64,000 nt of DNA, taken from assembly GCA_017416685.1 (NCBI GenBank), contig JAFQBN010000002.1, positions 124,001 through 188,000 of the forward strand, given 5' to 3'. The translations under genes and the position numbers were made by a program. Below, piece after piece: positions 11,086 to 18,309 of this stretch (within the stretch, counting starts at the first letter, position 1; every line of letters begins with the position of its first letter). Origin of the DNA: Oscillospiraceae bacterium. Lineage in GTDB: Bacteria; Bacillota; Clostridia; Oscillospirales; Oscillospiraceae. The notes beneath the pieces are model-generated. The model searched no databases, was not told the DNA's origin, and worked only from the letters and a program-made list of their open reading frames with translations.

Positions 11086-12471
11086 TCAAAATTCGTTGAC
11101 GATCTGCTTAAAGAACTTACCGCGCTCCATAAAGTTACGAAAGCGGTCAAAGGCGGCACAGGCCGGAGAGAGAATGACCACATCCCCGTCCCGGGCGATC
11201 TTCCGGGCATAGCACACTGCGTCTTTGAAGTCATCTATCATGGTGATGGGCGGCTTGCCTATCTCGTACCGAGGCGCCTGCTCTACCGCCGTGCGGATTT
11301 TCTCGGCAGTTGCGCCGGTCAGAATCAGGTGCTTGACGTGATCGACGATCTCACCGCCCAGCTCGTCAAAGGGGATCTTCTTATCGTAGCCGCCGGCGAT
11401 CAGAATTACCTTTTGGTCAAAGGACCGCAAACCGGATTTGGTACGGCTGGGACTGGTGCCGATGGAATCGTTATAGTAGCGGACACCATCCAGTGTCCGC
11501 ACCAGCTCGATGCGGTGCTCCACACCGCCAAAGGTGGTGGCAACCTGACGCATCACCTCGTCGCTGACAAGGCCGTCAACCGCGGCGATGGCGGTCATAT
11601 AGTTCTCCACATTGTGGATACCGGGCAGCAGGATGTCCCCGGCGGACATGACCTCGCGCTCCCCTGCATCGTTGCGGGCGCAGATAACGTTGTCCTCCCG
11701 CAGCCAGACGCCCCGCCGAGGTGCCTTGGTGCGGCTGAACAGGGCCACAGTTCCCTTTGCTTTCGGAATGAAACTCGCCGTAATTTCGTTATCGGCGTTC
11801 AGCACCAGACGGTCGGCGGCGGTCTGATGCAGATAGATGTTCTCCTTTGCGGCGATGTATTCCTCCATGCCCCGGTGCATATCCAGATGGTTGGGGGCAA
11901 GATTGGTCACTACGGCGATGTTGGGGCTTTGCTGCATGGTCAGCAGCTGGAACGAGGACAGCTCCAGCACCGCAATGTCGTCGGCCTTAATGTCCTCCAC
12001 CTCGGGCAGCAGAGGCTTTCCAATGTTGCCGCCCACGTGGACGGTGTAACCCGCGGCTTTCAGCATCTCGGATATCAGGGTTGTGGTGGTGGTCTTGCCG
12101 TCGCTGCCGGTGATGGCGATCATGCGGCAGGGGCAGACCTTGAAAAACACCTCCATCTCGGAGGTGATCTCGCTACCCCGCTCACGTGCCTGCAGCAGCT
12201 GAGGCACGTCCGGGCGCAAACCGGGGGTGCGGAAGATCACGTCGTGGTCAAGGCCCTCCAGATAGTCCTCACCCAGCTTCAGCACGGCGCCAAGGCGCTC
12301 CAGCTCCTCGGCAGGGCCGTCAAACTGCTCCCGATTTCGCTTGTCGCAGGCGGTAACAGAAACCCCGGCATTCAGCAGCAAACGAATCAGCGGCGTGTTG
12401 CTGACACCGATGCCGATGACTGCCACGCGCTTGCCCTGCAGCCCCTGCAAATATTCTCTGATGGCGGACAT
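11086..12471 (-). CDS. murD: UDP-N-acetylmuramoyl-L-alanine--D-glutamate ligase
   Basis: MurD adds D-glutamate to UDP-MurNAc-L-Ala in cytoplasmic peptidoglycan synthesis. The start at 12471 (MSAIREYLQG, 461 residues) has GGAAAGGGG upstream. It has an N-terminal Rossmann fold (VAVIGIGVSNTPL), the ATP-binding loop ITGSDGKTTTT (about residues 120-130), the Mur ligase central motif NLAPNHLDMH and the C-terminal AGGYDKKIPF region. It stands outside the usual division and cell-wall cluster and heads an apparent nine-gene minus-strand run. A near-consensus promoter precedes it. Confidence 0.95.
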   Translation of the reverse strand: MSAIREYLQGLQGKRVAVIGIGVSNTPLIRLLLNAGVSVTACDKRNREQFDGPAEELERLGAVLKLGEDYLEGLDHDVIFRTPGLRPDVPQLLQARERGSEITSEMEVFFKVCPCRMIAITGSDGKTTTTTLISEMLKAAGYTVHVGGNIGKPLLPEVEDIKADDIAVLELSSFQLLTMQQSPNIAVVTNLAPNHLDMHRGMEEYIAAKENIYLHQTAADRLVLNADNEITASFIPKAKGTVALFSRTKAPRRGVWLREDNVICARNDAGEREVMSAGDILLPGIHNVENYMTAIAAVDGLVSDEVMRQVATTFGGVEHRIELVRTLDGVRYYNDSIGTSPSRTKSGLRSFDQKVILIAGGYDKKIPFDELGGEIVDHVKHLILTGATAEKIRTAVEQAPRYEIGKPPITMIDDFKDAVCYARKIARDGDVVILSPACAAFDRFRNFMERGKFFKQIVNEF

Positions 12472-12507
12472 ATAAACGTCCCCTTTCCTATAACTTCTCA
12501 ATATATT

Positions 12508-12536
12508 ATATTACCATAATTCCCCACCAAATTCAA
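12508..12536 (-). promoter_or_regulatory. Promoter of the murD run
   Basis: On the minus strand a TTGAAT -35 element (12531-12536) and a TAATAT -10 element (12508-12513) are separated by 17 bases, a sigma-A type arrangement about 37 bases upstream of the murD start. It diverges from the rnpB promoter. Confidence 0.6.
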
Positions 12537-12551
12537 TTGTAAACTACAATC

Positions 12552-12581
12552 TTGACAACCGTTATTGCAGTTTGTTACAAT
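12552..12581 (+). promoter_or_regulatory. Promoter of rnpB
   Basis: A consensus TTGACA (12552-12557) and TACAAT (12576-12581) are separated by 18 bases. The expected transcription start near 12588 coincides with the 5' end of RNase P RNA. Confidence 0.8.
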
Positions 12582-12587
12582 ACCTTT

Positions 12588-13056
12588 TGCAAGCAGGCTG
12601 GACAGCCGCGCGGGCGGGGCGAAAGGCCCGTCTGTGAGGAAAGTCCGGGCTCCACAGGGCAAGGATAACGGGTAACACCCGCCGGGGGCGACCCCAGGAA
12701 AAGTGCAACAGAGATATACCGCCGCGCGCCCCTATATCGGGGCCCCCGCACGAGCCCAGCGAAAGCGGGTCGTGTGGGGAAAGGAGGAGCAACGCAGTGA
12801 CCGCATTTTGCCGCTTGCGGCAAAACAAGGGATACGAAGTTTGCGACGACGTGGTAAGGGTGGAAAGGCGAGGTAAGAGCTCACCCAATGGCGTGTGAAA
12901 GCGACCATTGCTGTAAACTCTATCCGGAGCAACGCCGTGGAGGGACACATGGTCGGCCCGACCGTCCCACGGAGGCGGCTGGAGCGTACCGGCAACGGTG
13001 CGTCGAGATAGATGGCTGTCTTAAATGACAGAACCCGGCTTACAGGCCTACTTGTA
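12588..13056 (+). ncRNA. rnpB: RNase P RNA, bacterial class A
   Basis: This is the catalytic RNA of RNase P, which matures tRNA 5' ends. The conserved core is clear: GAGGAAAGTCCGGGCTCC (from 12636), the GATATACCGCC element, GGTAAGAGCTCACC, GTAAACTCTATCCGGAGCAA, and the 3' core ACAGAACCCGGCTTACAGG. The AAGCAGGC at the 5' end and GCCTACTT at the 3' end form helix P1. The class A layout fits a Clostridia genome outside the Bacillus-type B group. The boundaries are estimated from P1, the promoter and the terminator, and may be off by a few bases. Confidence 0.95.
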
Positions 13057-13058
13057 CC

Positions 13059-13096
13059 AAAAAACCGCAGCAGATTGCTCTGCTGCGGTTTTCATT
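13059..13096. terminator. Bidirectional terminator between rnpB and GDSL copy 1
   Basis: The stem AAACCGCAGCAG / CTGCTGCGGTTT with an A-run on the left and a T-run on the right can end both the rnpB transcript (plus) and the GDSL transcript (minus). Confidence 0.85.
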
Positions 13097-13101
13097 TTAC
13101 A

Positions 13102-13776
13102 TTAAAGCTTTTTCAGGAACTCGATCAGGCAATCAGCTAAAACCGCATGACCTGCATCATTAAAGTGCAGACCATCCACGGTGTAACGCTGCGCGTCCTC
13201 CTCAATTTTGGGGTCAATGGGCAATTTAGTATACAAATCCAGTACCGGGATGCCGTGCCGCGCTCCCGCCGCCTTGATTACGTCTACATACGCGGCAAGG
13301 GGTTTCGCGTCAGGTTGCTTTCCCGGCCTGCGCGATGGCTGGGTATCACAAAGCTCAAAGAACCGCATCCGGGCCGGAGTCATAAACACAATGGCCGCAT
13401 CGGGATACAACTGTTTCAGTAGTGTCATCAAAAACTCAACACCGCCGCAGAAGGTGGCTGGGGTGGTATCCCCCTCTGCACCAAAGGGAGCGTCGCCGTG
13501 GATATAGTCGTTGACGCCGCCGTACACCACGATCACATCTGCCTCGGGATCCAAATTATAGGCCCGCCCGCAAAAGCACAGGTCGTATCTGGGGGGTTCG
13601 CTGGGGTGGATTTGGTGCGCCAGACGAGTGCCGCCGATACCGTAGTTATTTGCCGCTTTCAGGCCACACTTACGCAGGATGACTCGGTCATAGCGATTGT
13701 TCTCACGGTCAGAAACACCCACACCCTCGGTAATGCTGTCACCGAGGAAGTTGACAACTTTTCCTTGTAGCTCCAT
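13102..13776 (-). CDS. SGNH/GDSL hydrolase, copy 1
   Basis: This 224-residue protein is an SGNH/GDSL-type esterase or lipase of unknown substrate. Block I FLGDSITEG holds the nucleophile serine (about residue 12), block III is GGVND, and the catalytic Asp-His pair is in VDGLHFNDAGH near the C-terminus. No signal peptide is seen, so it is probably cytosolic. It is a tandem copy of the gene at 13830-14510, with an identical C-terminal tail. Its upstream sequence is a duplicated scrap of the yebC 3' end that supplies the GGGAG ribosome binding site. It is two residues shorter than its partner. Confidence 0.9.
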   Translation of the reverse strand: MELQGKVVNFLGDSITEGVGVSDRENNRYDRVILRKCGLKAANNYGIGGTRLAHQIHPSEPPRYDLCFCGRAYNLDPEADVIVVYGGVNDYIHGDAPFGAEGDTTPATFCGGVEFLMTLLKQLYPDAAIVFMTPARMRFFELCDTQPSRRPGKQPDAKPLAAYVDVIKAAGARHGIPVLDLYTKLPIDPKIEEDAQRYTVDGLHFNDAGHAVLADCLIEFLKKL

Positions 13777-13830
13777 CGTAAATCACTGCTCCCAGTTGTG
13801 GTAGACGTTCTGCACGTCGTCGTTCTCCTC
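13777..13830 (-). pseudogene. Duplicated 3' scrap of yebC
   Basis: These 54 bases repeat the last 15 codons and stop of yebC (EENDDVQNVYHNWEQ) plus the spacer to the GDSL start, exactly as at 14511-14564. The scrap is not a gene. It marks one end of the tandem duplication and still provides the ribosome binding site for GDSL copy 1. Confidence 0.88.
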
Positions 13831-14510
13831 TAAAGTTTTTTCAGGAACTCGATCAGGCAATCAGCTAAAACCGCATGACCTGCATCATTAAAGTGCAGAC
13901 CATCCACGGTGTAACGCTGCGCGTCCTCCTCGATTTTGGGGTCGATGGGCAGCTTGGTATACAAATCCAGCACCGGGATACCGTGCCGCTCGCCCGCCGC
14001 CTTGATCACGGCCACGTAAGCGGCAAGAGGCTTTGCATCCGGCTGCTTCTCCGGTTCCTTGGACACATCCAAATCACAGAGCATAAGATCGCGGTAGAAC
14101 ATGCGGGCGGGGGTCATGAATACGATAGTCGCCTTGGGGAAGCGCTGCTTCAGGGTGGTCATCAGGTAATCCACGCCGCCGCAGAAAGTGGTGGGAGTCT
14201 TGTCCCCCTCCTCACCAAAGGGCGCATCCCCGTGGATGAAGTCATTGACGCCGCCGTACACCACGACCACGTCTGCCCCACGGTCCATGCGCCAGGCGCG
14301 ACCGCAGAAGTACAAATCAAAAGAAGGATCTATTGAGGGACGTGTCTGGTAGGCGATGCGAGTGCCGCAGATACCATAGTTGTTGGCCGCTTTCAAACCG
14401 CACTTGCGCAGGATGACCCGGTCATAGCGGTTATGCTCCCGATCGGAAACGCCCTCTCCCTCGGTGATGCTGTCACCGAGAAAGTTGACTGTCTTACCCT
14501 GTAGCTCCAT
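13830..14510 (-). CDS. SGNH/GDSL hydrolase, copy 2
   Basis: This 226-residue GDSL hydrolase is the yebC-proximal member of the tandem pair. Motifs are FLGDSITEGEGVSD, GGVNDFIHG and VDGLHFNDAGH. The gene starts 6 bases after the yebC stop, and its ribosome binding site (GGGAG) lies inside the last yebC codons, so it is likely translated from the yebC transcript. Compared with copy 1 it has a different insert near residues 125-150 (YRDLMLCDLDVSKEPEKQ). Its substrate cannot be inferred. Confidence 0.9.
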   Translation of the reverse strand: MELQGKTVNFLGDSITEGEGVSDREHNRYDRVILRKCGLKAANNYGICGTRIAYQTRPSIDPSFDLYFCGRAWRMDRGADVVVVYGGVNDFIHGDAPFGEEGDKTPTTFCGGVDYLMTTLKQRFPKATIVFMTPARMFYRDLMLCDLDVSKEPEKQPDAKPLAAYVAVIKAAGERHGIPVLDLYTKLPIDPKIEEDAQRYTVDGLHFNDAGHAVLADCLIEFLKKL

Positions 14511-14516
14511 CGTAAA

Positions 14517-15242
14517 TCACTGCTCCCAGTTGTGGTAGACGTTCTGCACGTCGTCGTTCTCCTCAAGGAAGTCGATGAGCTTTTCCATGTTCTTGATGTC
14601 GGCCTCGTCGGTCAGGGTGACGTAGTTCTGGGGAACCATCTGCACGCCGGCCTCCAGGAAGGTGTAACCCTTGCCCTCCAGGGCGGCAACCACATCGTTG
14701 AAGGAATCGGGGTCGGTATAGACCTCGAACACGTCCTCGTCGGCCTGCATATCGTCGGCGCCGGCCTCCAGCGCGTCCATCATCATGGTATCCTCGTCCA
14801 GATCCTCCGCCTCGATGACAATAACGCCCTTGCGGTCAAAGGACCAGGACACGCAGCCGGTGGCGCCCAGACCCTTGCCGTACTTGTCCAGCAGGTGGCG
14901 CACCTCGGGGGCGGTGCGGTTGCGGTTGTCGGTCAGGGCCTCCACGATCACGGCAACGCCGTTGGGGCCGTAACCCTCGTACACCACGTTCTCAAAGTTG
15001 TCGGTGTTTCCGGCACCCAGAGCCTTGTCAATGGTGCGCTTGATGTTGTCGTTGGGCATGTTGGCCGCCTTGGCTTTGGCAATAACGGTGGCCAGACGGG
15101 AGTTGTTGGCGGGATCGCCGCTGCCGCCGGCCTTGACCGCCACGATCATCTCGCGGGCGATCTTGGTGAAGATCTGAGAGCGCTTGGCATCAGCCGCGCC
15201 CTTGGTTTTCTGAATATTGTGCCACTTGGAATGTCCGGACAT
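14517..15242 (-). CDS. yebC: YebC/PmpR (TACO1) family protein
   Basis: This 241-residue protein belongs to the YebC family. Family members have been described both as DNA-binding regulators and, more recently, as ribosome-associated factors helping translation of proline-rich stretches. The start at 15242 gives the signature MSGHSKWHNIQKTKGAADAK, after a GAAGGGAAG site; an upstream ATG at 15272 lacks one. The three-domain YebC fold is suggested by the acidic central segment (EAEDLDEDTMMMDALEAGADD). Its last codons were copied in the downstream duplication. Confidence 0.95.
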   Translation of the reverse strand: MSGHSKWHNIQKTKGAADAKRSQIFTKIAREMIVAVKAGGSGDPANNSRLATVIAKAKAANMPNDNIKRTIDKALGAGNTDNFENVVYEGYGPNGVAVIVEALTDNRNRTAPEVRHLLDKYGKGLGATGCVSWSFDRKGVIVIEAEDLDEDTMMMDALEAGADDMQADEDVFEVYTDPDSFNDVVAALEGKGYTFLEAGVQMVPQNYVTLTDEADIKNMEKLIDFLEENDDVQNVYHNWEQ

Positions 15243-15282
15243 AAGTATCTTCCCTTCTTTTTTCTTGGTCAAAAGCGGTAGT

Positions 15283-15311
15283 AGTATACCACATTAGGAC
15301 GGATATTGCAA
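15283..15311 (-). promoter_or_regulatory. Promoter of yebC
   Basis: On the minus strand TTGCAA (15306-15311) and TATACT (15283-15288) are separated by 17 bases, about 40 bases upstream of the yebC start. Confidence 0.65.
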
Positions 15312-15327
15312 CTGTTTTACCCCTGAT

Positions 15328-16128
15328 TTATACGCAGGAATACACCTCGTGATGGACTGCGGATTTCTGTACGGTCAGGCCGGGGAATTTCTCTGCCAGC
15401 AGGTCGCAAAGCGGCTGAATAACGACATCTTCCGTAGCAAAGTGACCCGCATCCAGCAGGTTGATGCCCAGCTCCGCCGCATCCAAAAACACATTATACT
15501 TCACATCGGCAGTCACAAAGGTGTCACAGCCTGCAGCGACGGCATCGGCCAGCATACTGCCGCAGGACCCGCCGCCTACCGCCACCCGGCGGACATCCCT
15601 GCCCGCGTCCACATAACGCACCCCGGCAGCGTTCAGTTTTTCTTTCACTTCTATCGCAAAGTCTTTCACCTTTACAATGCTCTTGGTTCTAACTGTTCCG
15701 ACCCGTCCGATTCCATAGGGACGACCAAACCGATCCTCTCCCTCACTGTGCAGCTGTTCCAGCTCACAAAGACCCAAGGTGCGGGCCAACAACTCGTTGA
15801 CACCACCCTCACAGGCATCCAGATTGGTGTGGGCGCAGATAGCCGCAATGCCGTTTTCGGCAAGCTTCAGCAGCTTGCTGCCGGTCAGACTCCCGTCGGT
15901 GACGGAGCGAACCGGATCAAACACCAGCGGGTGGTGAGAGATGATCAGTTGGGCGCCGATCTGCCTGGCTTCCTCGATGACAGCGTCGGTGATGTCCAGC
16001 GACACCAGCACTTTGGACACTTCCCTGTCCCCTCGGCCCACCAGAAAACCGGCATTATCAAACTCCGCCTGTGTTTCAAAGGGCGCAAACTGGTCCAGCT
16101 GCGCATAAATATCCTTTACTGTTGCCAT
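15328..16128 (-). CDS. Nif3-like dinuclear metal centre protein (YqfO type)
   Basis: This 266-residue protein is a Nif3/YqfO family member, annotated in databases as GTP cyclohydrolase type 2-like, although the physiological role is unsettled. It shows the metal-binding histidines in ISHHPLVFD and AHTNLDA, and the C-terminal DAGHFATED motif. It is the short version without the inserted PII-like domain found in Bacillus YqfO. The start at 16128 follows AAGGAG; a GTG at 16137 sits too close to that site. It overlaps trmK by 13 bases, matching the common trmK-nif3 pairing. Confidence 0.9.
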   Translation of the reverse strand: MATVKDIYAQLDQFAPFETQAEFDNAGFLVGRGDREVSKVLVSLDITDAVIEEARQIGAQLIISHHPLVFDPVRSVTDGSLTGSKLLKLAENGIAAICAHTNLDACEGGVNELLARTLGLCELEQLHSEGEDRFGRPYGIGRVGTVRTKSIVKVKDFAIEVKEKLNAAGVRYVDAGRDVRRVAVGGGSCGSMLADAVAAGCDTFVTADVKYNVFLDAAELGINLLDAGHFATEDVVIQPLCDLLAEKFPGLTVQKSAVHHEVYSCV

Positions 16129-16829
16129 GCATCCCACTCCTTTTTCATTGCGGTCAGTTCCCTCTGCACCTGTCGGAGGTGTTCCAGCCGCGGATCCTGC
16201 AGACCGGACCTTCCCCGGGAAATACCCGCTATGGCCCGGTCAACTTTCTCCAGCAGGCGGGCAAGATATTCAGCGCGAAGCGGTTGGACCATGTCCCTGA
16301 GCTGCCGGCCGGCCCATTCCTCACCCGCAGTCAGCTGTACAGCATCCCCATAGCTTGCTACAAGGATATTGTAAAGCTTATCTCCTTCACGGATAATTTC
16401 TTCTTTTTGGATGGAAAATCCGTTGTGCCACAGCCAGCCGCGCAGGTCACTTTGGACACTCATCGGCTGTAAAATCAGGGCGTACCGCCCGTCCTGTACC
16501 CAAGGCGCCGCCTGCAGAATAGCGGCGATGGTCTCGCCCCCCATACCTGCGATCACGATGGTGTCCACCTCGTCCGGGGCGATGCCCGCAAGACCGTTGC
16601 ACAGGCGGAAGTCCATCTGCTCGGTGCAGTTATACTGCTGTGCGGTCAACCTTGCCCGATCCAGCGGGCCTTTGTTGATGTCTGCCGCGATAGCACGCCG
16701 CACCAGTCCCCTGCCCAGCAGCCACGCAGGCAGATAGGCGTGGTCGGTTCCGATGTCGGCCAAAGCGGCGTTGGGCGGCACAAGGTCCGCCACCGCCTGC
16801 AGCCGCGGGGTCAATTCAAGTTCTTTCAG
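16116..16829 (-). CDS. trmK: tRNA (adenine(22)-N(1))-methyltransferase, CTG start
   Basis: TrmK methylates N1 of A22 in tRNA using S-adenosylmethionine. The SAM-binding motif ALADIGTDHAYLP and the catalytic-loop motif IAGMGGETIAAIL are clear. The only start with a proper ribosome binding site (AGGAGG ending at 16839, 9-base spacing) is a CTG at 16829, giving MKELELTPRLQAVADLVP, which matches the usual TrmK N-terminus; the next candidate, TTG at 16814, is 24 bases away and loses the conserved first residues. This gives 237 residues. It is followed by nif3 with a short overlap. Confidence 0.85.
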   Translation of the reverse strand: MKELELTPRLQAVADLVPPNAALADIGTDHAYLPAWLLGRGLVRRAIAADINKGPLDRARLTAQQYNCTEQMDFRLCNGLAGIAPDEVDTIVIAGMGGETIAAILQAAPWVQDGRYALILQPMSVQSDLRGWLWHNGFSIQKEEIIREGDKLYNILVASYGDAVQLTAGEEWAGRQLRDMVQPLRAEYLARLLEKVDRAIAGISRGRSGLQDPRLEHLRQVQRELTAMKKEWDAWQQ

Positions 16830-16850
16830 ACTGTGCCACCTCCTTTTGGC

Positions 16851-16890
16851 AAAAAAACACAGGCGGCCATGGGTTTGACCGCCTGTATTT
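16851..16890 (-). terminator. Terminator after the DUF1858 gene
   Basis: On the minus strand the stem ACAGGCGG / CCGCCTGT is followed by TTTTTTT. It lies between the DUF1858 gene and trmK. Confidence 0.85.
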
Positions 16891-16895
16891 CAACC

Positions 16896-17099
16896 TCAGT
16901 TACCGGCTGCGATGACTTCGTTGACCTTAGCCAGCAGCTCCTCAACGTTTACACCGTGAACGGCGCAGGCCTGCTCCACAGTCTCGCCGCGGGAGGCGGG
17001 GCAGCCCAGGCAGTGCATGCCGATGGACAGGAACACGGGAGCGGTCTGGGGGGCGATGTCCAGGATCTCGCCAATGATGGTATCCTTGGTAATAGTCAT
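16896..17099 (-). CDS. DUF1858 domain protein
   Basis: This 67-residue protein is a stand-alone DUF1858 domain, related to the N-terminal domain of ScdA/Ric-type and hybrid-cluster-associated proteins. It carries the conserved CLGCPAS motif (about residues 30-36), a likely metal or cluster ligand pair. Such small proteins are common in anaerobes; the function is not established. It is a monocistronic unit with its own promoter and terminator. Confidence 0.85.
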   Translation of the reverse strand: MTITKDTIIGEILDIAPQTAPVFLSIGMHCLGCPASRGETVEQACAVHGVNVEELLAKVNEVIAAGN

Positions 17100-17131
17100 G
17101 ATAAAATTCCTCCATTTGCTAAGATGGCAAT

Positions 17132-17160
17132 AGTATACCCTATTTGTCGACTTTTTTCAA
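17132..17160 (-). promoter_or_regulatory. Promoter of the DUF1858 gene
   Basis: On the minus strand TTGAAA (17155-17160) and TATACT (17132-17137) are separated by 17 bases, ahead of a GGAGG-type site. Confidence 0.7.
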
Positions 17161-17180
17161 TGGGTATTTGTAAATTGGCA

Positions 17181-17212
17181 AAAAGAAAACACGCCGAAAC
17201 GGCGTGTTTTCC
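17181..17212 (-). terminator. Terminator after the zinc-ribbon gene
   Basis: The minus-strand stem AACACGCCG / CGGCGTGTT is followed by TTCTTTTT, just after the zinc-ribbon stop codon. Confidence 0.85.
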
Positions 17213-17224
17213 TTAGTTGGCTGA

Positions 17225-17503
17225 TTAGGCCTCCTCGCGCATCTTGGCGAAGCAGTCGCTGCAGTAAACAGGACGATCGGACTTGGGCTCGAAGGGAACC
17301 TTAGCCTCGCCACCGCAAGCAGCGCAGGTAGCGGTGAAATACTCGCGGGGACCGCGGGCAGCGTTCTTGCGAGCATCGCGGCAAGCCTTGCAGCGCTGAG
17401 GCTCGTTCTGGAAACCTCTCTCAGCGTAGAACTCCTGCTCACCGGCGGTGAACACGAACTCAGCACCACATTCCTTGCATACCAGAGTCTTGTCTTCGTA
17501 CAT
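17225..17503 (-). CDS. Small double zinc-ribbon protein
   Basis: This 92-residue protein has four CxxC pairs: CKEC (residues 9-12), CKAC (38-41), CAAC (60-63) and CSDC (81-84), consistent with two zinc-binding sites. Similar Cys-rich ribbon proteins are widespread in Clostridia without known function. The start follows GAGAGGG. It lies downstream of sigH on the same strand with a 75-base gap and ends at a strong terminator. Confidence 0.82.
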   Translation of the reverse strand: MYEDKTLVCKECGAEFVFTAGEQEFYAERGFQNEPQRCKACRDARKNAARGPREYFTATCAACGGEAKVPFEPKSDRPVYCSDCFAKMREEA

Positions 17504-17578
17504 GTGTTTTCCCTCTCTTTGACTTGTGCCCAGGCCCGGAATTTAACCGAATTTGCTGGGTCAGAATGATATTTGCGA

Positions 17579-18196
17579 TCAGCCTTTGCTGATGTCGCCG
17601 GAAGTAAGTTGGCGCGCAACCTTGCGCCGGATGCGCTGGACCGCATTGTCCACCGCCTTGGTCTGCCTGTCGGTCTGCTGGGCGATTTCTGCGTAGGAAT
17701 AGCCCCCCAGATACAACTGCAGTACGGTTGCTTCAAAACCGGTCAAACAGTCTTTAAGAGCATTTAACCGCTCGGACCACTCTTCCCTGTTGATCAGGGA
17801 TGACTCGGGGTCGGGCCCGCCGTGGACAGGCAAACCGCCCTCATCGAATTGAGGGTGCTCCAGAGAAACGGAGTCATTCAACGGAGTGTGCTTACCGCTG
17901 GCGGCCTTCCGTACAGCGGAAACCAGCTTGGTGCGGATGCAAACCTCAGCATAGGTGCGGAACTGCGCCTGACGCGTCGGATCAAATCCACGAATGGCGG
18001 CAAGTACGCCGAACATACCTTCCTGCAGCAGATCCTCGCTGTCGCCGCCGGCCAAAAACAGAGGCCGCGCACAGACACGCACCAAGCGGGTGCAGCGAGT
18101 GACCAGCAGTTCTTCCGCCTCGGCACTGCCGCCCTGCGCCAAAACACAAAGCTGCTCATCGGTGCGGGTATGGAGGTCTGTTTGGACACTACTCAT
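17579..18196 (-). CDS. sigH: Sporulation sigma factor SigH
   Basis: This 205-residue protein is a sigma-70 family factor most like SigH, the early stationary-phase and sporulation sigma factor. Region 2 is FLAGGDSEDLLQEGMFGVLAAIRGFDP (about residues 50-76, abbreviated here by its ends), the HTPLNDSVSLEHP linker is typical of SigH, and region 4 holds GGYSYAEIAQQTDRQTKAVD. It is close to the usual 210-220 residues. No anti-sigma factor is adjacent. Assignment to SigH rather than another sporulation sigma rests on the linker motif. Confidence 0.85.
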   Translation of the reverse strand: MSSVQTDLHTRTDEQLCVLAQGGSAEAEELLVTRCTRLVRVCARPLFLAGGDSEDLLQEGMFGVLAAIRGFDPTRQAQFRTYAEVCIRTKLVSAVRKAASGKHTPLNDSVSLEHPQFDEGGLPVHGGPDPESSLINREEWSERLNALKDCLTGFEATVLQLYLGGYSYAEIAQQTDRQTKAVDNAVQRIRRKVARQLTSGDISKG

Positions 18197-18213
18197 GCTT
18201 CTACTCCTTGAAC

Positions 18214-18242
18214 AGTTTAATAAATTCCCAATGTTTTGTCAA
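18214..18242 (-). promoter_or_regulatory. Promoter of sigH
   Basis: On the minus strand a consensus TTGACA (18237-18242) and TAAACT (18214-18219) are separated by 17 bases, close to the sigH start and leaving a very short leader. Confidence 0.75.
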
Positions 18243-18309
18243 GATATTTTTACAAAAAAAGTTTGTTATCTTACGCTAATATCGTTACTTTTCGCCTATT
18301 TTCGCGCAA

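Larger units (their letters stand above)
13103..14564 (-). repeat. Tandem duplication of a GDSL gene plus the yebC 3' end
   Basis: The unit 13103-13830 is repeated at 13831-14564. Perfect identity runs for 95 bases at one end (13109-13203 against 13837-13931) and 65 bases at the other (13766-13830 against 14500-14564), while the middle of the two genes has clearly diverged. The right-hand end of the unit lies inside yebC, so the duplication began in yebC and ended just past the GDSL stop codon. Confidence 0.9.

Noticed and set aside
12562..12995. Short minus-strand open frames across 12.56-13.0 kb
   Set aside because: This segment is the RNase P RNA gene on the plus strand; the frames have no coding signal.
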